A DNA stretch of 43,236 nucleotides from Candidatus Altarchaeales archaeon ex4484_96. Lineage in GTDB: Archaea > Altiarchaeota > Altiarchaeia > IMC4 > QMZM01. Shown piece by piece: positions 33,285-42,487 of this stretch; the first letter of the stretch is position 1; the number at the start of each line of letters is the position of its first letter. A program made the position numbers and the translations under genes. Below the pieces are notes generated by a model. It was given only the letters and a program-made list of their open reading frames with translations, was not told the origin of the DNA and searched no databases. The DNA lies in NCBI GenBank assembly GCA_002254405.1, contig NJDH01000002.1:1-43236 (forward strand), given 5' to 3'.

Positions 33285-35081
33285 TTAGTTATATACTTTC
33301 TTGATCGCTGAATTATGTGCCATAACATAATTGTTTATCAAAACAGCCCAATCAACCATCAAAGCGATATTGTATGCTTCCACCTTGTTTTTAACCCTCT
33401 GGTTTACGCTGAGTTTCGAGAAATCATAAAGACTATTATAAAGGATGTCTATTTTTTTCTTATGTGACTTATTGAATATCTCAAGGATGTAAACGCCCCT
33501 GTTGACCCTGCTCGTATCCTGCATAAGGTACCTGCCGAATCCAGCGTAATCGGTTGTGATAGAGGCAACACCCAACGCAGCAGTTTCAAGAGGCGTGTAC
33601 CCCCAGGGCTCATAGTATGAGGGGAAAACACCAAGATGAGACCCAAGTATCGCTTCATCATAGTTTAAGTCAAGCAAACTATCAGCCCCCGTCAGATAAA
33701 TAGGATAGAATATCGTCTTCACCCTGTCTTCTTTGGCGTTTAATAGATTGTTTTTCTTCAAATGAGACAATATAGGGTCGCTTTCCTCCTGAGGCAAATC
33801 ATGCGTACACAACGGAGGAACGCCTTTTTTATGGAATTTCAGGACCTTCTTTTTGGTCTCAAAGCGGATTTGCTCCTTGAGTATGTGATTCACTGCAGTG
33901 GATTTGCCTGAAATCAGGTTCCTGATAATCCTGTTTTTTATGTCATTAATGCTGTCCTCAATAGACTCCTGTATGTCCTCAAAGTAGGTCCTGTTATGGG
34001 TTATCTCGGGTTTAATTCGCAGGGTGTCCCTTGGAACCCAAAAGAATGCGACAATGGTTTTCTTGGATTTCTCCTTTTTAAGTTTTCTGTTAAGCTTCGC
34101 CAGAGACTCAATAAATAAATCAAATCCCTTGTTGTGGAACTCATATCTGCCTGTGGTGAAAAAAATGAGTGTTTTGTTTAAATCAAACTGATAGTATGGA
34201 AAGAAATAATAGGTTAGAAACTCCTTTATCTTCTCCTTGTAGGAGAGGTGGTCAACCGATATCTGCTCGAATGTGCGGTTTTCATCGATGTTCATACCAT
34301 TATAAAGCAGTATATCGGGTTTTTTCCTCAGAAAATTATTAACCTGCAAAGCCGTTATCTCGCTTACCGTGGTGAAAACATCCGCTACATGAGCTGAAAC
34401 CCTCTCCACCTGATGCTTAGGGTGTACATGCCAATCATAAGCCTCCTTTTCAGGGTCCATATTATTAATCTTATGATACAATTCCACGTTGTTACCTGCT
34501 AATGCGCGACCCAGCATTGTACCGTGTGTGGTGAAAACAGAGGCAATTTTCACGTCATTCATTTTAAGGTGTAGTAGGGCTCCGCATGAAAGCCACTCGT
34601 GGAAGTGGGCTACAATCTTCTGGTCTCTGAACTGCTTTGTCTTAACCAATTCCTCAAGAAGCTCCCCTGCGGCCGCACCCCACAGCATTGGCTCATCAAA
34701 GTCGTGAAAATAGGTTCCCAGTGAATCAATCTCGAAGCTTGTCCACAGCTTGCCTTTAAGCTCATAGTTGCGGGATGTATAGCCCTGGTAGTCTACAAGT
34801 ATTGTGTTAGGTTGTTTGTGGGTAAGCCATTTACCGAAATGGCATACAATACCTTTCTTTTTAAGTTTCTCGAAAACCTTACCTAACGCCTTAGGCGGTA
34901 TCTTCTCCTGGAACTCAGATACTGCTTTTTCATGAAAATAAGGCCCAATTAAAAAATAATTGCTCCCGTATATTCTCAGGGTTGCAGGTATCTTTGATTT
35001 GATAACTGTGTTTATGCCACCTACCTTGTTGCAGACCTCCCAGCTTAACTCGAAAAGATAATCTGCTTTCTTTTTCACCAT
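33285..35081 (-). CDS. Glycogen synthase of the GT3 (eukaryote-like) type
   Basis: The protein starts with LFELSWEVCNKVGGINTVIKSK and YFLIGPYFHEKA, typical of GT3 glycogen synthases, and has AHFHEWLSCGALLHLK, VFTTHGTMLGRALAG, TVSEITALQ and FPSYYEPWGYTPLETAALGVASITTDYAGFGRYL, where the conserved glutamate catalyses transfer of glucose from UDP-glucose. Length 598 fits archaeal and bacterial GT3 members. The gene is in one run with the debranching enzyme and the DUF5752-like gene. Confidence 0.9.
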   Translation of the reverse strand: MVKKKADYLFELSWEVCNKVGGINTVIKSKIPATLRIYGSNYFLIGPYFHEKAVSEFQEKIPPKALGKVFEKLKKKGIVCHFGKWLTHKQPNTILVDYQGYTSRNYELKGKLWTSFEIDSLGTYFHDFDEPMLWGAAAGELLEELVKTKQFRDQKIVAHFHEWLSCGALLHLKMNDVKIASVFTTHGTMLGRALAGNNVELYHKINNMDPEKEAYDWHVHPKHQVERVSAHVADVFTTVSEITALQVNNFLRKKPDILLYNGMNIDENRTFEQISVDHLSYKEKIKEFLTYYFFPYYQFDLNKTLIFFTTGRYEFHNKGFDLFIESLAKLNRKLKKEKSKKTIVAFFWVPRDTLRIKPEITHNRTYFEDIQESIEDSINDIKNRIIRNLISGKSTAVNHILKEQIRFETKKKVLKFHKKGVPPLCTHDLPQEESDPILSHLKKNNLLNAKEDRVKTIFYPIYLTGADSLLDLNYDEAILGSHLGVFPSYYEPWGYTPLETAALGVASITTDYAGFGRYLMQDTSRVNRGVYILEIFNKSHKKKIDILYNSLYDFSKLSVNQRVKNKVEAYNIALMVDWAVLINNYVMAHNSAIKKVYN

Positions 35082-35096
35082 CTTTTAAGTAGCCAC

Positions 35097-35432
35097 CTAA
35101 CCATTTAATTGCTTTATTTTTTCTTTAACATGGCGGCTCGTGCTTTTTCTGGTCTTAAGTTTGCGGATTTCATCGGCTAATTTAGCGTCCCCTATTACCT
35201 CCTTAATCCAGTTAGCGAAATCGTTTTTGTAGGGGTTCACATGGTAGTGGAATGTTTCAAAGCTCATCTTTGAAAGCTCGTTCGCTAGATCCTCCAGATT
35301 CTTCAGCACCGGCCCATCATGCACCCAGAACACCTTGTCTTGGGGAACATCAACTATGGCTTTTTTTTTCTTCCTTGCTTTCTTCTTTTTAGCAACCATT
35401 TTCTTAATCCTCTTTAAATCAATTTCGTTCAT
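35097..35432 (-). CDS. DUF5752-like small basic protein
   Basis: The 111-residue protein has a lysine-rich N-terminus (KKMVAKKKKARKKKKAIVD) and a conserved-looking core: FWVHDGPVLKNLEDLANELSKMSFETFHYHVNPYKNDFANWIKEVIGDAKLADEI. This pattern resembles DUF5752 proteins as I recall them, often near glycan genes; I could not confirm the family. It lies 15 nt upstream of the glycogen synthase on the same strand and is probably its first operon gene. A TATA-like element (TATAATATAAAATAC, about 35462-35475) lies upstream. Function unknown. Confidence 0.75.
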   Translation of the reverse strand: MNEIDLKRIKKMVAKKKKARKKKKAIVDVPQDKVFWVHDGPVLKNLEDLANELSKMSFETFHYHVNPYKNDFANWIKEVIGDAKLADEIRKLKTRKSTSRHVKEKIKQLNG

Positions 35433-35527
35433 TTTGTATGGAGTGGTAAATATCCATAGTATTTTATATTATACTTGTTAGATTAAAAATAAGGCTTCAA
35501 CTGATGTGTGTTAGAGTCTTTTTTATT

Positions 35528-35540
35528 CAGTAGAATACTG
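35528..35540. promoter_or_regulatory. Small inverted repeat CAGTA-GAA-TACTG
   Basis: A 5-bp perfect inverted repeat lies in the 248-nt gap between the glycogen operon and the receiver-domain gene. The gap is AT-rich, with no ORF, and TATA-like TATTTATACG at about 35647 for the plus-strand gene. It may be an operator, but the repeat is short enough to occur by chance. Confidence 0.25.
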
Positions 35541-35680
35541 TTCTATGGATGAAATAAACACCTAAATAATGCACAATGACCCAATAATGCCACAACACGG
35601 GGTTTTTTGTCTCAATAATCCCTTAATGCAATTTATGTCACTAATATTTATACGTCCTTAAACCATTAGATTTACATAAA

Positions 35681-36049
35681 ATGACCTCAATACTAGTGAT
35701 AGAGGACTCGATATTCGAGAGAAAAGCAATAACAGGACATCTCAAGAGACTAGGATACATTCAAATAACAGAAGCAAGCAATGGAGAAGAAGGACTGAAG
35801 ATAGCCAAAGAAAAGATACCAGATATCATATTGCTGGATCTTAGGATGCCGGGCATGGATGGGATGGATGTGATAGAAGAGCTTAAAAAACACCAAACGA
35901 ACATAAAAATAATTGTAGTAAGCATAATCAGAAACAAGAGAATAGTGGAAAAGTGCCTTGGACTGGGCGCAGACGACTATCTCAGTAAACCAGTATCCCA
36001 AGAGAAACTAAAAGAAAAAATTGACAAAGTATTAGGTTCTGGCTCCTAA
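35681..36049 (+). CDS. Stand-alone CheY-like receiver domain
   Basis: The 122-residue receiver has the acidic pair in VIEDSIFERK, the phospho-acceptor aspartate in IILLDLRMPGMDG, the Ser of IIVVSI and the conserved lysine in YLSKPVSQEK. No output domain follows, so it acts by protein contact. No histidine kinase, CheA or other taxis gene is nearby. The TATA-like TATTTATACG lies about 30 nt upstream. The large membrane protein gene begins 31 nt after its stop and could be in the same transcript. Confidence 0.93.
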   Translation: MTSILVIEDSIFERKAITGHLKRLGYIQITEASNGEEGLKIAKEKIPDIILLDLRMPGMDGMDVIEELKKHQTNIKIIVVSIIRNKRIVEKCLGLGADDYLSKPVSQEKLKEKIDKVLGSGS

Positions 36050-36080
36050 TTTAAAGCCCGCCCCTTAAATAGATAAGAAG

Positions 36081-38027
36081 ATGAAAAAAACAGTACTTGC
36101 CTTTTGCCTGCTTATTTTAATTGCAACAGCTAACCAATGCTTTGCAACCCAGATAATAGTCATCAACGAAACACAAGAGGATATATACACCCTGGAGCGG
36201 ATAACACTATCAGGTGACCTAGAAAAAAACCTCCTAATAATCCAGGGCACAGGTGAGATAATCCAGGGAGAGAATGTAAAGGTCTATCTATTCGGGCCAG
36301 CATCGGATGTGCTGGTAACCGATTTAAAGATTAACGGCCAAGAAACAACCGTATCATTTGATGATGGAGGCTATTTTTTTATCGCAGACGAGGGGTTGAT
36401 AAAGCTTGAAGGCAAGCTGATAATCAGAACCATAGGACAGATTATACTACACGTCAACGGGCCGATAAACAAACTGGAGTTTGATTTAGAGCATGGGTAT
36501 GCCATAGACGGAGACCGCTTTGGAGTCTACAAAAATAGAATCACACTACAGAGAAGTGAAAAAGTAGCCATGTTGATAGACGGTAACTTCAGATACACCT
36601 ATGCTGAGAGAAACAGCTTCAACTATCTCATATACTTCAAGGCCTACGGCAGCTCACTGGGAAGCTACACCCTGGACCTTCCGAACAATGAAATAGTCTC
36701 TTCGGTTAGCGGAGCTATGAAATGGGAGCAGTCAGGAAACAAGCTACTGCTTGATTTACAATCCAATGAAGCATCAATCTCAATCACCGGATTATTTAGC
36801 ACCCGGGAAATCAGAGTACCATTAAAAGAGGATAAACACCATGTCTTGATTGAATCAGACCCTGAGAAGAAAATCAGCATCTCAACCAACGCCAGGGAAA
36901 TAGACCTCTCCGAGTCAAGCATGAACTCACAGTACTCAAACGCCAGAGCATTCATAGCATCAAGAAATAACGGCTTTTCCGTAACCGTAAAGCAGCTCGA
37001 GGTTCTGCCCTCACTTTCGGCCTCTGTAAGAATGGCAACCAACCAGATAGCCATAACAGAAAAAGGCAGCATCGTTGGTGAAATGAACTATGACTACGCG
37101 AACACCGGAATGGACTACATCGAAATAGACGCTCCGGGAACCCCGCTTTATGCTTCAACCGACAGGGCTGCTGTGAAACTAACGAAAGAGGAGAAATTAT
37201 TCCTGTCTTTTCCTAAAACCGAGCACGGAAACCTCGACCTAGTGTATTTCACCACCACCAACCCGCTTGGTCCGATAACAATGATTGAAATACCGCTTGC
37301 GAAAACGGATTTACCCATTACCACAGCCAACACATACATATACCTTCCTGCAAGCTATAGGGTACTTAATACATTCGGTGCCGAGGGCGGAAGCGAGCTA
37401 CCGGCTCCTGAGACAACCATCCTGTTCATTATTATACTATTCCTTCTTTCGGCAGCCGTTAAACAAAACAAGAAATTCATCACAGGCTATATTGTTTTTT
37501 CCATAGGATTATTCACATTCAACCTGGGTTTGTTTACCCTGCTGGTTGGGTTAACCCTGGCCGCCATAGCTAGAAAAAACCTTCCCGCGGGTTTCAACCT
37601 CAGATGGGTTCTCGCAGGGGCCGCATTACTTGTAGCAGTGTTCATGCTTTTGATTGTTCCAATACTCATCTGGCAGATGGGGGTTTTCAGTATGGGCTCC
37701 TCCCAGGTTACCCGGATGGAAGGTAACTACGCCACGGTCGACGAGGCAACAGCTCCAGGAGCGCCCAAGGGACTTCAGATCATAGGAGAAGACAGCGAGG
37801 GAGCCATAACAGTACCAACAAGGACAGGAGTCTACCCGGTAAAGCTGGAACTGCCCAAGACGGGTAAGACAATCACTGTGAGAAACCACCTTGTGACCAA
37901 GGAGAAACAAATAAGCCTTACCGTTCTATTAATAGCCGACTGGTTTAAATACCTGTTATATGTAATTTCATTAATAGCAGGATATCTCACTTATCGGGAG
38001 TATAAGATGGAGGAAAAAATTGAGTAG
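36081..38027 (+). CDS. Unidentified large membrane protein with signal peptide and C-terminal helices
   Basis: I do not recognise this 648-residue protein. A signal peptide MKKTVLAFCLLILIATANQCFA is followed by a beta-rich ectodomain of about 410 residues. Near residues 435-460 begins a run of hydrophobic helices (TTILFIIILFLLSAAV; YIVFSIGLFTFNLGLFTLLVGLTLAAIA; WVLAGAALLVAVFMLLIVPILIW), then a second extracellular loop of about 85 residues and a last helix (WFKYLLYVISLIAGYLTY). The tail KMEEKIE is cytoplasmic. Its neighbours are a receiver domain and nadM, which overlaps its 3' end. Confidence 0.85.
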   Translation: MKKTVLAFCLLILIATANQCFATQIIVINETQEDIYTLERITLSGDLEKNLLIIQGTGEIIQGENVKVYLFGPASDVLVTDLKINGQETTVSFDDGGYFFIADEGLIKLEGKLIIRTIGQIILHVNGPINKLEFDLEHGYAIDGDRFGVYKNRITLQRSEKVAMLIDGNFRYTYAERNSFNYLIYFKAYGSSLGSYTLDLPNNEIVSSVSGAMKWEQSGNKLLLDLQSNEASISITGLFSTREIRVPLKEDKHHVLIESDPEKKISISTNAREIDLSESSMNSQYSNARAFIASRNNGFSVTVKQLEVLPSLSASVRMATNQIAITEKGSIVGEMNYDYANTGMDYIEIDAPGTPLYASTDRAAVKLTKEEKLFLSFPKTEHGNLDLVYFTTTNPLGPITMIEIPLAKTDLPITTANTYIYLPASYRVLNTFGAEGGSELPAPETTILFIIILFLLSAAVKQNKKFITGYIVFSIGLFTFNLGLFTLLVGLTLAAIARKNLPAGFNLRWVLAGAALLVAVFMLLIVPILIWQMGVFSMGSSQVTRMEGNYATVDEATAPGAPKGLQIIGEDSEGAITVPTRTGVYPVKLELPKTGKTITVRNHLVTKEKQISLTVLLIADWFKYLLYVISLIAGYLTYREYKMEEKIE

Positions 38028-38538
38028 AAAGGGTTTAATTGTTGGCAGGTTTCAGCCTTTTCATTTCGGGCACCTGAAGTTTATTGAATGGGTGGCAAAC
38101 GACGTAGACTACCTTATCATCGGAGTAGGCAGCTCACAGGAAAGCCACACGCTGGAAAATCCCTTCAGTGCCTCAGAAAGAAGGGATATGATAAAAAAAT
38201 CGCTGAAAACAAGAATCAGATACGAGATAGTGGAAATAAACGATATCAATAACGACAACCGATGGGTATCGCATGTTGAAGAAATCAGCCCAGAGTTTGA
38301 TGTAGTATACGCCAACGGGGAAAAAGAGAAAAACCTGTTCAAAAACGAAGGCTATGAGGTTAAGACAACCCCGATGTTTAACAAGAAACAATACTCTGGC
38401 ACAGAAATAAGAAACAGGATGATAGACGGCAGACCATGGCATGATTTTGTTCCGCAGGGAACAATCGAGGTTATTGAAAGAATAGATGGAGCCGGCCGAG
38501 TCAGAAGATTATATGAGAGTTATAGCTATAGAGATTAA
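38020..38538 (+). CDS. nadM: Nicotinamide-nucleotide adenylyltransferase NadM
   Basis: This archaeal NMN adenylyltransferase makes NAD from NMN and ATP. The nucleotidyltransferase signature GRFQPFHFGHLKFIEW and IIGVGSSQESHTLENPFSASERRDMI are typical, as are YSGTEIRNRMIDGRPW (ISGTxIR). The start is a TTG at 38020 with GGAGG spaced about 6 nt upstream, overlapping the previous gene by 8 nt. Length 172 is normal. Confidence 0.95.
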   Translation: MSRKGLIVGRFQPFHFGHLKFIEWVANDVDYLIIGVGSSQESHTLENPFSASERRDMIKKSLKTRIRYEIVEINDINNDNRWVSHVEEISPEFDVVYANGEKEKNLFKNEGYEVKTTPMFNKKQYSGTEIRNRMIDGRPWHDFVPQGTIEVIERIDGAGRVRRLYESYSYRD

Positions 38539-38778
38539 AACCAGTATCCACCCGGCTAAAACAATAAACTTCAAAAACCGCTTGAATCCCTCAACGAACT
38601 CCAGTATAAGCCACAAAGCGGTTACCGGAATCAGCATGGAAATAGCGTCCGCGTACTTTTGCGCATAAACAGGATTAGCCTGATATAATGTGATACCAAG
38701 CAGATATTCTATCCCCTGCCTGATTAGATCATACAGGAAATAAAATACATTAACCATGAAAGCAATCTCTTCGGCCAT
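38509..38778 (-). CDS. Unidentified small membrane protein
   Basis: The 89-residue protein has two or three hydrophobic stretches (MLIPVTALWLILEFVEGF and FLKFIVLAGWILVLISIAITLI) and no recognisable family motif. It overlaps the end of nadM tail to tail by 30 nt. It lies between nadM and carA on the carA strand, but about 40 nt downstream of the carA stop. Amino-acid composition looks like a real membrane protein rather than a shadow; function unknown. Confidence 0.55.
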   Translation of the reverse strand: MAEEIAFMVNVFYFLYDLIRQGIEYLLGITLYQANPVYAQKYADAISMLIPVTALWLILEFVEGFKRFLKFIVLAGWILVLISIAITLI

Positions 38779-38819
38779 AACGGTTAATTATCTGATAAAC
38801 AGGCTAATATATCTATCTT

Positions 38820-39905
38820 TTATTTCAGGGATTCAACGAACTCATCGAATAGATAATAATTGTACCAGGGACCTGGGTGACCCTCAGGATGATACTGGAC
38901 AGCGCTAACAGGCAGCTCCTGATGCACTATTCCCTCAACCGAATTATCGTTTAAGCTGATATGAGATACCTGAAGGCTATCAGGCATGGACTTCTCATCA
39001 ACAGCGAAACCATGGTTTTGGGAGGTGATATGCGCTCTCCCCGTATTTAAGTCCTTGACCGGGTGGTTGCTGCCCCGATGCCCGAACTTGAGCTTATAGG
39101 TTTCAGCACCCAACGCTAATGCTATCAACTGCAGCCCAAGGCAGATACCGAACATCGGCAACCCCTCGTCTAAAAGATTGCTTATGGACTCGATTAGATA
39201 CGATGGTCTCTTGGGGTCCCCAGGTCCGTTGGAGACCAGTATGCCATCCGGCTGCATGTCCATGATTTCTTCAACACCTGTTTTAGCCGGCACCTGAATC
39301 ACGTTAACTCCCCGGCCAACAAGCAGGTTGATTATGCTTCTTTTAACACCGCAATCAATTAATACAACGGTTTTATCCCCGACAGCATCATGTTTGATTA
39401 TCTGGTCAACTGATACCATATCAACCAGATCAAGCTCCGATATGTTTTTTAGCTTGCATGCCCGCTCCCTCAAATCAGAGAGCTCACCCGCCTCAAACGG
39501 ATACTTTAATATGCCGTTTAATACCCCATGTAATCTGATTTTCCTGGTCAGAAAACGGGTGTCTAAACCTGCGATACCGGGTATCCCATATTCGCTGAGA
39601 AAGCCATCGAGGTTGTTTTTTTGGGCTGAATCTCTTGCGTTATAGTTCAGCTCCCGTATGATGAAACCCTCGGACTGTATCTTATAGGACTCAAATGCCT
39701 TATCGCTTATGCCATAATTGCCTACAAGAGGGTAGGTCATTAATAGAATCTGGTACTTGTATGAGGGATCCGTTAAAGCCTCCTGGTAGCCCGTCATCGA
39801 GGTGTTGAATACGACCTCACCCGATGCCTCGCATTCGGCGCCAAAGCCGGTTCCCTCAACTACCGTACCGTCAGCTAAAACCAATACCGCATTTTTTTCC
39901 ATCAC
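38820..39905 (-). CDS. carA: Carbamoyl-phosphate synthase small subunit CarA
   Basis: CarA splits glutamine and passes ammonia to CarB for carbamoyl phosphate (pyrimidines, arginine). The N-terminal domain starts NAVLVLADGTVVEGTGFG with FNTSMTGYQEALTDPSY. The class I glutaminase domain has SNGPGDP, the catalytic Cys in MFGICLGLQLIALALG, and the His-Glu pair in QYHPEGHPGP. Length 361 is normal. CarB is not in the window. It follows glnA by 36 nt, which directly supplies its glutamine substrate. Confidence 0.96.
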   Translation of the reverse strand: MMEKNAVLVLADGTVVEGTGFGAECEASGEVVFNTSMTGYQEALTDPSYKYQILLMTYPLVGNYGISDKAFESYKIQSEGFIIRELNYNARDSAQKNNLDGFLSEYGIPGIAGLDTRFLTRKIRLHGVLNGILKYPFEAGELSDLRERACKLKNISELDLVDMVSVDQIIKHDAVGDKTVVLIDCGVKRSIINLLVGRGVNVIQVPAKTGVEEIMDMQPDGILVSNGPGDPKRPSYLIESISNLLDEGLPMFGICLGLQLIALALGAETYKLKFGHRGSNHPVKDLNTGRAHITSQNHGFAVDEKSMPDSLQVSHISLNDNSVEGIVHQELPVSAVQYHPEGHPGPWYNYYLFDEFVESLK

Positions 39906-39941
39906 ATAAATTATTGGATTAGGGATAGATATTTAGCCCAT

Positions 39942-41273
39942 CTACAGTATCGGCAGGTATTTCTCCAGCTCGTAATTACTAACACGCGTCCGGTAATTAT
40001 CCCACTCGATTTTTTTATTGTCTATAAATTTCTCGTATATATGGTCTCCTAGGGCTTTCCTGACCAAATCGCTTTCCTCGGTTCTTTTAATTGCTTCCCA
40101 CAGGTTGCTTGGCAGTGTGTTTATGCCCTTGTTTTCTCTCTCATGATAATTCATCTCGTATATGTCTTCCTCCACGGGATCAAGCAGGGAGGTCTTGTTT
40201 TTTATCCCATCAAGTCCTGCTGCGAGCATAACAGAAAACGCCAGATAGGGATTGCATGCCGGATCCGGGCTTCGAAGCTCTATTCTGGTGGATTTTTCTT
40301 TGCCAGGCTTATACTCGGGTACTCTAACCAAGGCTGAACGGTTCTTTTTAGCCCATGAAATGTAGACCGGAGCCTCGTATCCGGGGACCAGTCTTTTGTA
40401 GCTGTTAACCCACTGGTTCAGTATGGATGTCATCGATGGTATGTGGTTTAATATGCCGGCTATATAGTGTTTGGCTAAGTCCGAAAGGTAGTATTCTCCG
40501 TTTTTCTTGAAGAAGGCGTTTTTGTCCCCCTTAAAAAGAGACTGGTGGACGTGCATTCCGCTGCCGTTTTCCCCATATATTGGTTTCGGCATGAATGAAG
40601 CATATACGCCATGCTGCATTGCTACCTCCTTGACGACCAGGCGGTATGTCATTGCGTTATCAGCCATTTTCAGGGCTTCACAGTACCTTAAATCTATCTC
40701 ATGCTGGGAGGGGGCTACCTCATGGTGACTGTATTCAACCTGTATGCCTATGTTTTCAAGAGTTAAAACAGTCTCACGCCTGAGGTCGCTTGCAACATCA
40801 AGGGGTGTTAAGTCAAAGTAGCCTCCCATGTCAAGTCCCTCGGGGCATTCGGCGCTCTTGAAGTAGAAATACTCCAGTTCAGGGCCGACATAAAAGTCGT
40901 ATCCCATTTTTTTGGCTTCCTCAAGATTTCTTTTTAAAGCCCACCTAGGGCATCCGTCGTATGGTTTGCCGTCCGGCTGCAGTACATCGCAGAACATTCG
41001 GGCTACTGCGTGTTCTTCTTTAGGCCTCCAGGGTATTATCTGGAATGTCTGGGGGTCTGGCATGGCTATCATATCGCTTTCATGTATCCTGGCGAACCCC
41101 TCTATTGAGGAGCCGTCGAATCCCATCCCGTCTTCCAGTGCGGTTTCGAACTCGCTTGATGTTATCGCAAAGCTCTTCAGGGAGCCTAGGATGTCGGTGA
41201 ACCATAATCTGATGAATTTCACTTTTTTCTTCTGCACCTGTTCCATAACATAGTTTTTGTTTTTTTTCTTCAT
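39942..41273 (-). CDS. glnA: Glutamine synthetase type I
   Basis: The 443-residue enzyme joins ammonia to glutamate. Motifs include VKFIRLWFTDILGSLKSFAI, GFDGSSIEGFARIHESDM, EYSHHEVAPSQHEID, NGSGMHVHQS and RIELRSPDPACNPYLAF. The C-terminus has no adenylylation tyrosine region of the beta type, so it is GSI-alpha-like. A TATA-like TTTTTATATATAAAATTC (about 41308-41322) and GAGGG before the ATG show it may have its own promoter besides read-through from amt-glnK. Confidence 0.96.
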   Translation of the reverse strand: MKKKNKNYVMEQVQKKKVKFIRLWFTDILGSLKSFAITSSEFETALEDGMGFDGSSIEGFARIHESDMIAMPDPQTFQIIPWRPKEEHAVARMFCDVLQPDGKPYDGCPRWALKRNLEEAKKMGYDFYVGPELEYFYFKSAECPEGLDMGGYFDLTPLDVASDLRRETVLTLENIGIQVEYSHHEVAPSQHEIDLRYCEALKMADNAMTYRLVVKEVAMQHGVYASFMPKPIYGENGSGMHVHQSLFKGDKNAFFKKNGEYYLSDLAKHYIAGILNHIPSMTSILNQWVNSYKRLVPGYEAPVYISWAKKNRSALVRVPEYKPGKEKSTRIELRSPDPACNPYLAFSVMLAAGLDGIKNKTSLLDPVEEDIYEMNYHERENKGINTLPSNLWEAIKRTEESDLVRKALGDHIYEKFIDNKKIEWDNYRTRVSNYELEKYLPIL

Positions 41274-41323
41274 TTTAATGCCCTCAATATTATTTTTTAT
41301 GAATTTTATATATAAAAATTAAT

Positions 41324-41359
41324 GATTTCTTTAATAAAAAATAAAAAAATTAAAGAATC
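41324..41359. terminator. AT-rich stem-loop between glnK and glnA
   Basis: GATTTCTTTAAT and ATTAAAGAATC are nearly perfect inverted repeats around an A/T-rich loop (AAAAAATAAAAAA). On the minus strand this gives U-rich RNA just after the glnK stop. It may terminate the amt-glnK transcript before the separate glnA promoter. Confidence 0.45.
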
Positions 41360-41361
41360 GT

Positions 41362-41703
41362 TTAAATCGCTTTTATTCCATGTTCCTTTGTTCGAATCCT
41401 CACCACATCACTCAACTCATGGATGAAAATCTTGCCGTCACCGACATTATCCGTACCAACCGCCCCGCATATCAAATCAACCACCCTGTCCACTTCATCT
41501 GCCTTAACGACAATTTCCAGCTTGATTTTCTCTATTAAATCCACGCTGTATTCACCAGCACGCCACTGCAGCTTAATACCCTTCTGCCTGCCCCGGCCTC
41601 TTACCTTAGTCACGGTCAGGCCATGGAATCCCGCATCATCCAAAACCCCCTTCGCTTCCTGCAGTTTCTCGGGTCTGATTATTGCTTCAATCATGTACAT
41701 CAT
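41362..41703 (-). CDS. glnK: P-II nitrogen regulatory protein GlnK
   Basis: P-II trimers sense 2-oxoglutarate and ATP/ADP and block Amt. The sequence shows IEAIIRPEKLQEAKGVLDDAGFHGLTV, the T-loop GRGRQKGIKLQWRAGEYSVDLIEKIKLE with a tyrosine at the usual position, and GDGKIFIHELSDVVRIRTKEHG. The start is placed at 41703 after GAGGTGATT; the ORF track's GTG at 41709 lies inside the binding site. It begins 7 nt after the amt stop, the classical amt-glnK pairing. Confidence 0.95.
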   Translation of the reverse strand: MMYMIEAIIRPEKLQEAKGVLDDAGFHGLTVTKVRGRGRQKGIKLQWRAGEYSVDLIEKIKLEIVVKADEVDRVVDLICGAVGTDNVGDGKIFIHELSDVVRIRTKEHGIKAI

Positions 41704-41710
41704 AATCACC

Positions 41711-42487
41711 TCACGAATAGGCTATCTCCCGGTGCTGGGCGATATCCAGCCCAAGATACTCCTCTTTTTCGGATATCCTCAATCCAACCAATTTATCTAT
41801 TAGCTTCACCAGTATATAGGTCACCACAAACGCATATAATACGACGGCAATAACTGACAGTAACTGAGCTATTAACTGGTTGAGATTCCCTGCAACAAGG
41901 CCCCCGCTTATATCCGGGTTCACTGTAGTCGATGCGAACACACCCGTCAACAACGCGCCCAGGCTGCCTCCGACCCCGTGTATCGCAAAGGCGTCAAGCG
42001 ATTCGTCAATCTGGGCCCTGGACCTCAGCAAAACAGCGAAGTAACATAATGCCCCAACCAGGAACCCCATCACAACAGATGAACCCACATCCACATATCC
42101 TGCTGCAGGCGTTATGACAACCAATCCCGCAACGGCACCCGATAGCATTCCAAGCAGGGAGGGTTTTCCGTCCAGATACCATCCGATAATCATCCAGGTT
42201 AAGGCTGATGTTGCAGCTGCCGTGTTGGTCACAAGGAATGCGTTAGCTGCCAGCCCGTTGGCGGCTAGTGCGCTTCCAGCGTTGAATCCAAACCACCCGA
42301 ACCATAAAAGAGCGGTTCCAATAGCCGTCATGGGCAGGTCATGGGGTTCGATGCTGTATTGCCCGTATCCCTTTCTCTTGCCTATGACAAGCGCTATTGC
42401 CAGGGCAGATATGCCGCTGGATATGTGAACAACCGTGCCGCCTGCAAAATCAAGTGCTCCCAGGTTCCCAAGAAATCCTCCCCCCCC
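41711..42487 (-). pseudogene. amt: Ammonium transporter Amt, C-terminal part (frameshifted)
   Basis: In this frame the sequence continues [23 protein letters not shown] from the break and contains [45 protein letters not shown] and [19 protein letters not shown] with the pore histidine, ending in the cytoplasmic [19 protein letters not shown]. All are conserved Amt features. The ORF track shows only the part from an internal Met (42331). The reading frame runs unbroken back to the G8 tract at 42480-42487, where the N-terminal half leaves frame. One base fewer would restore a full-length protein. Confidence 0.9.
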
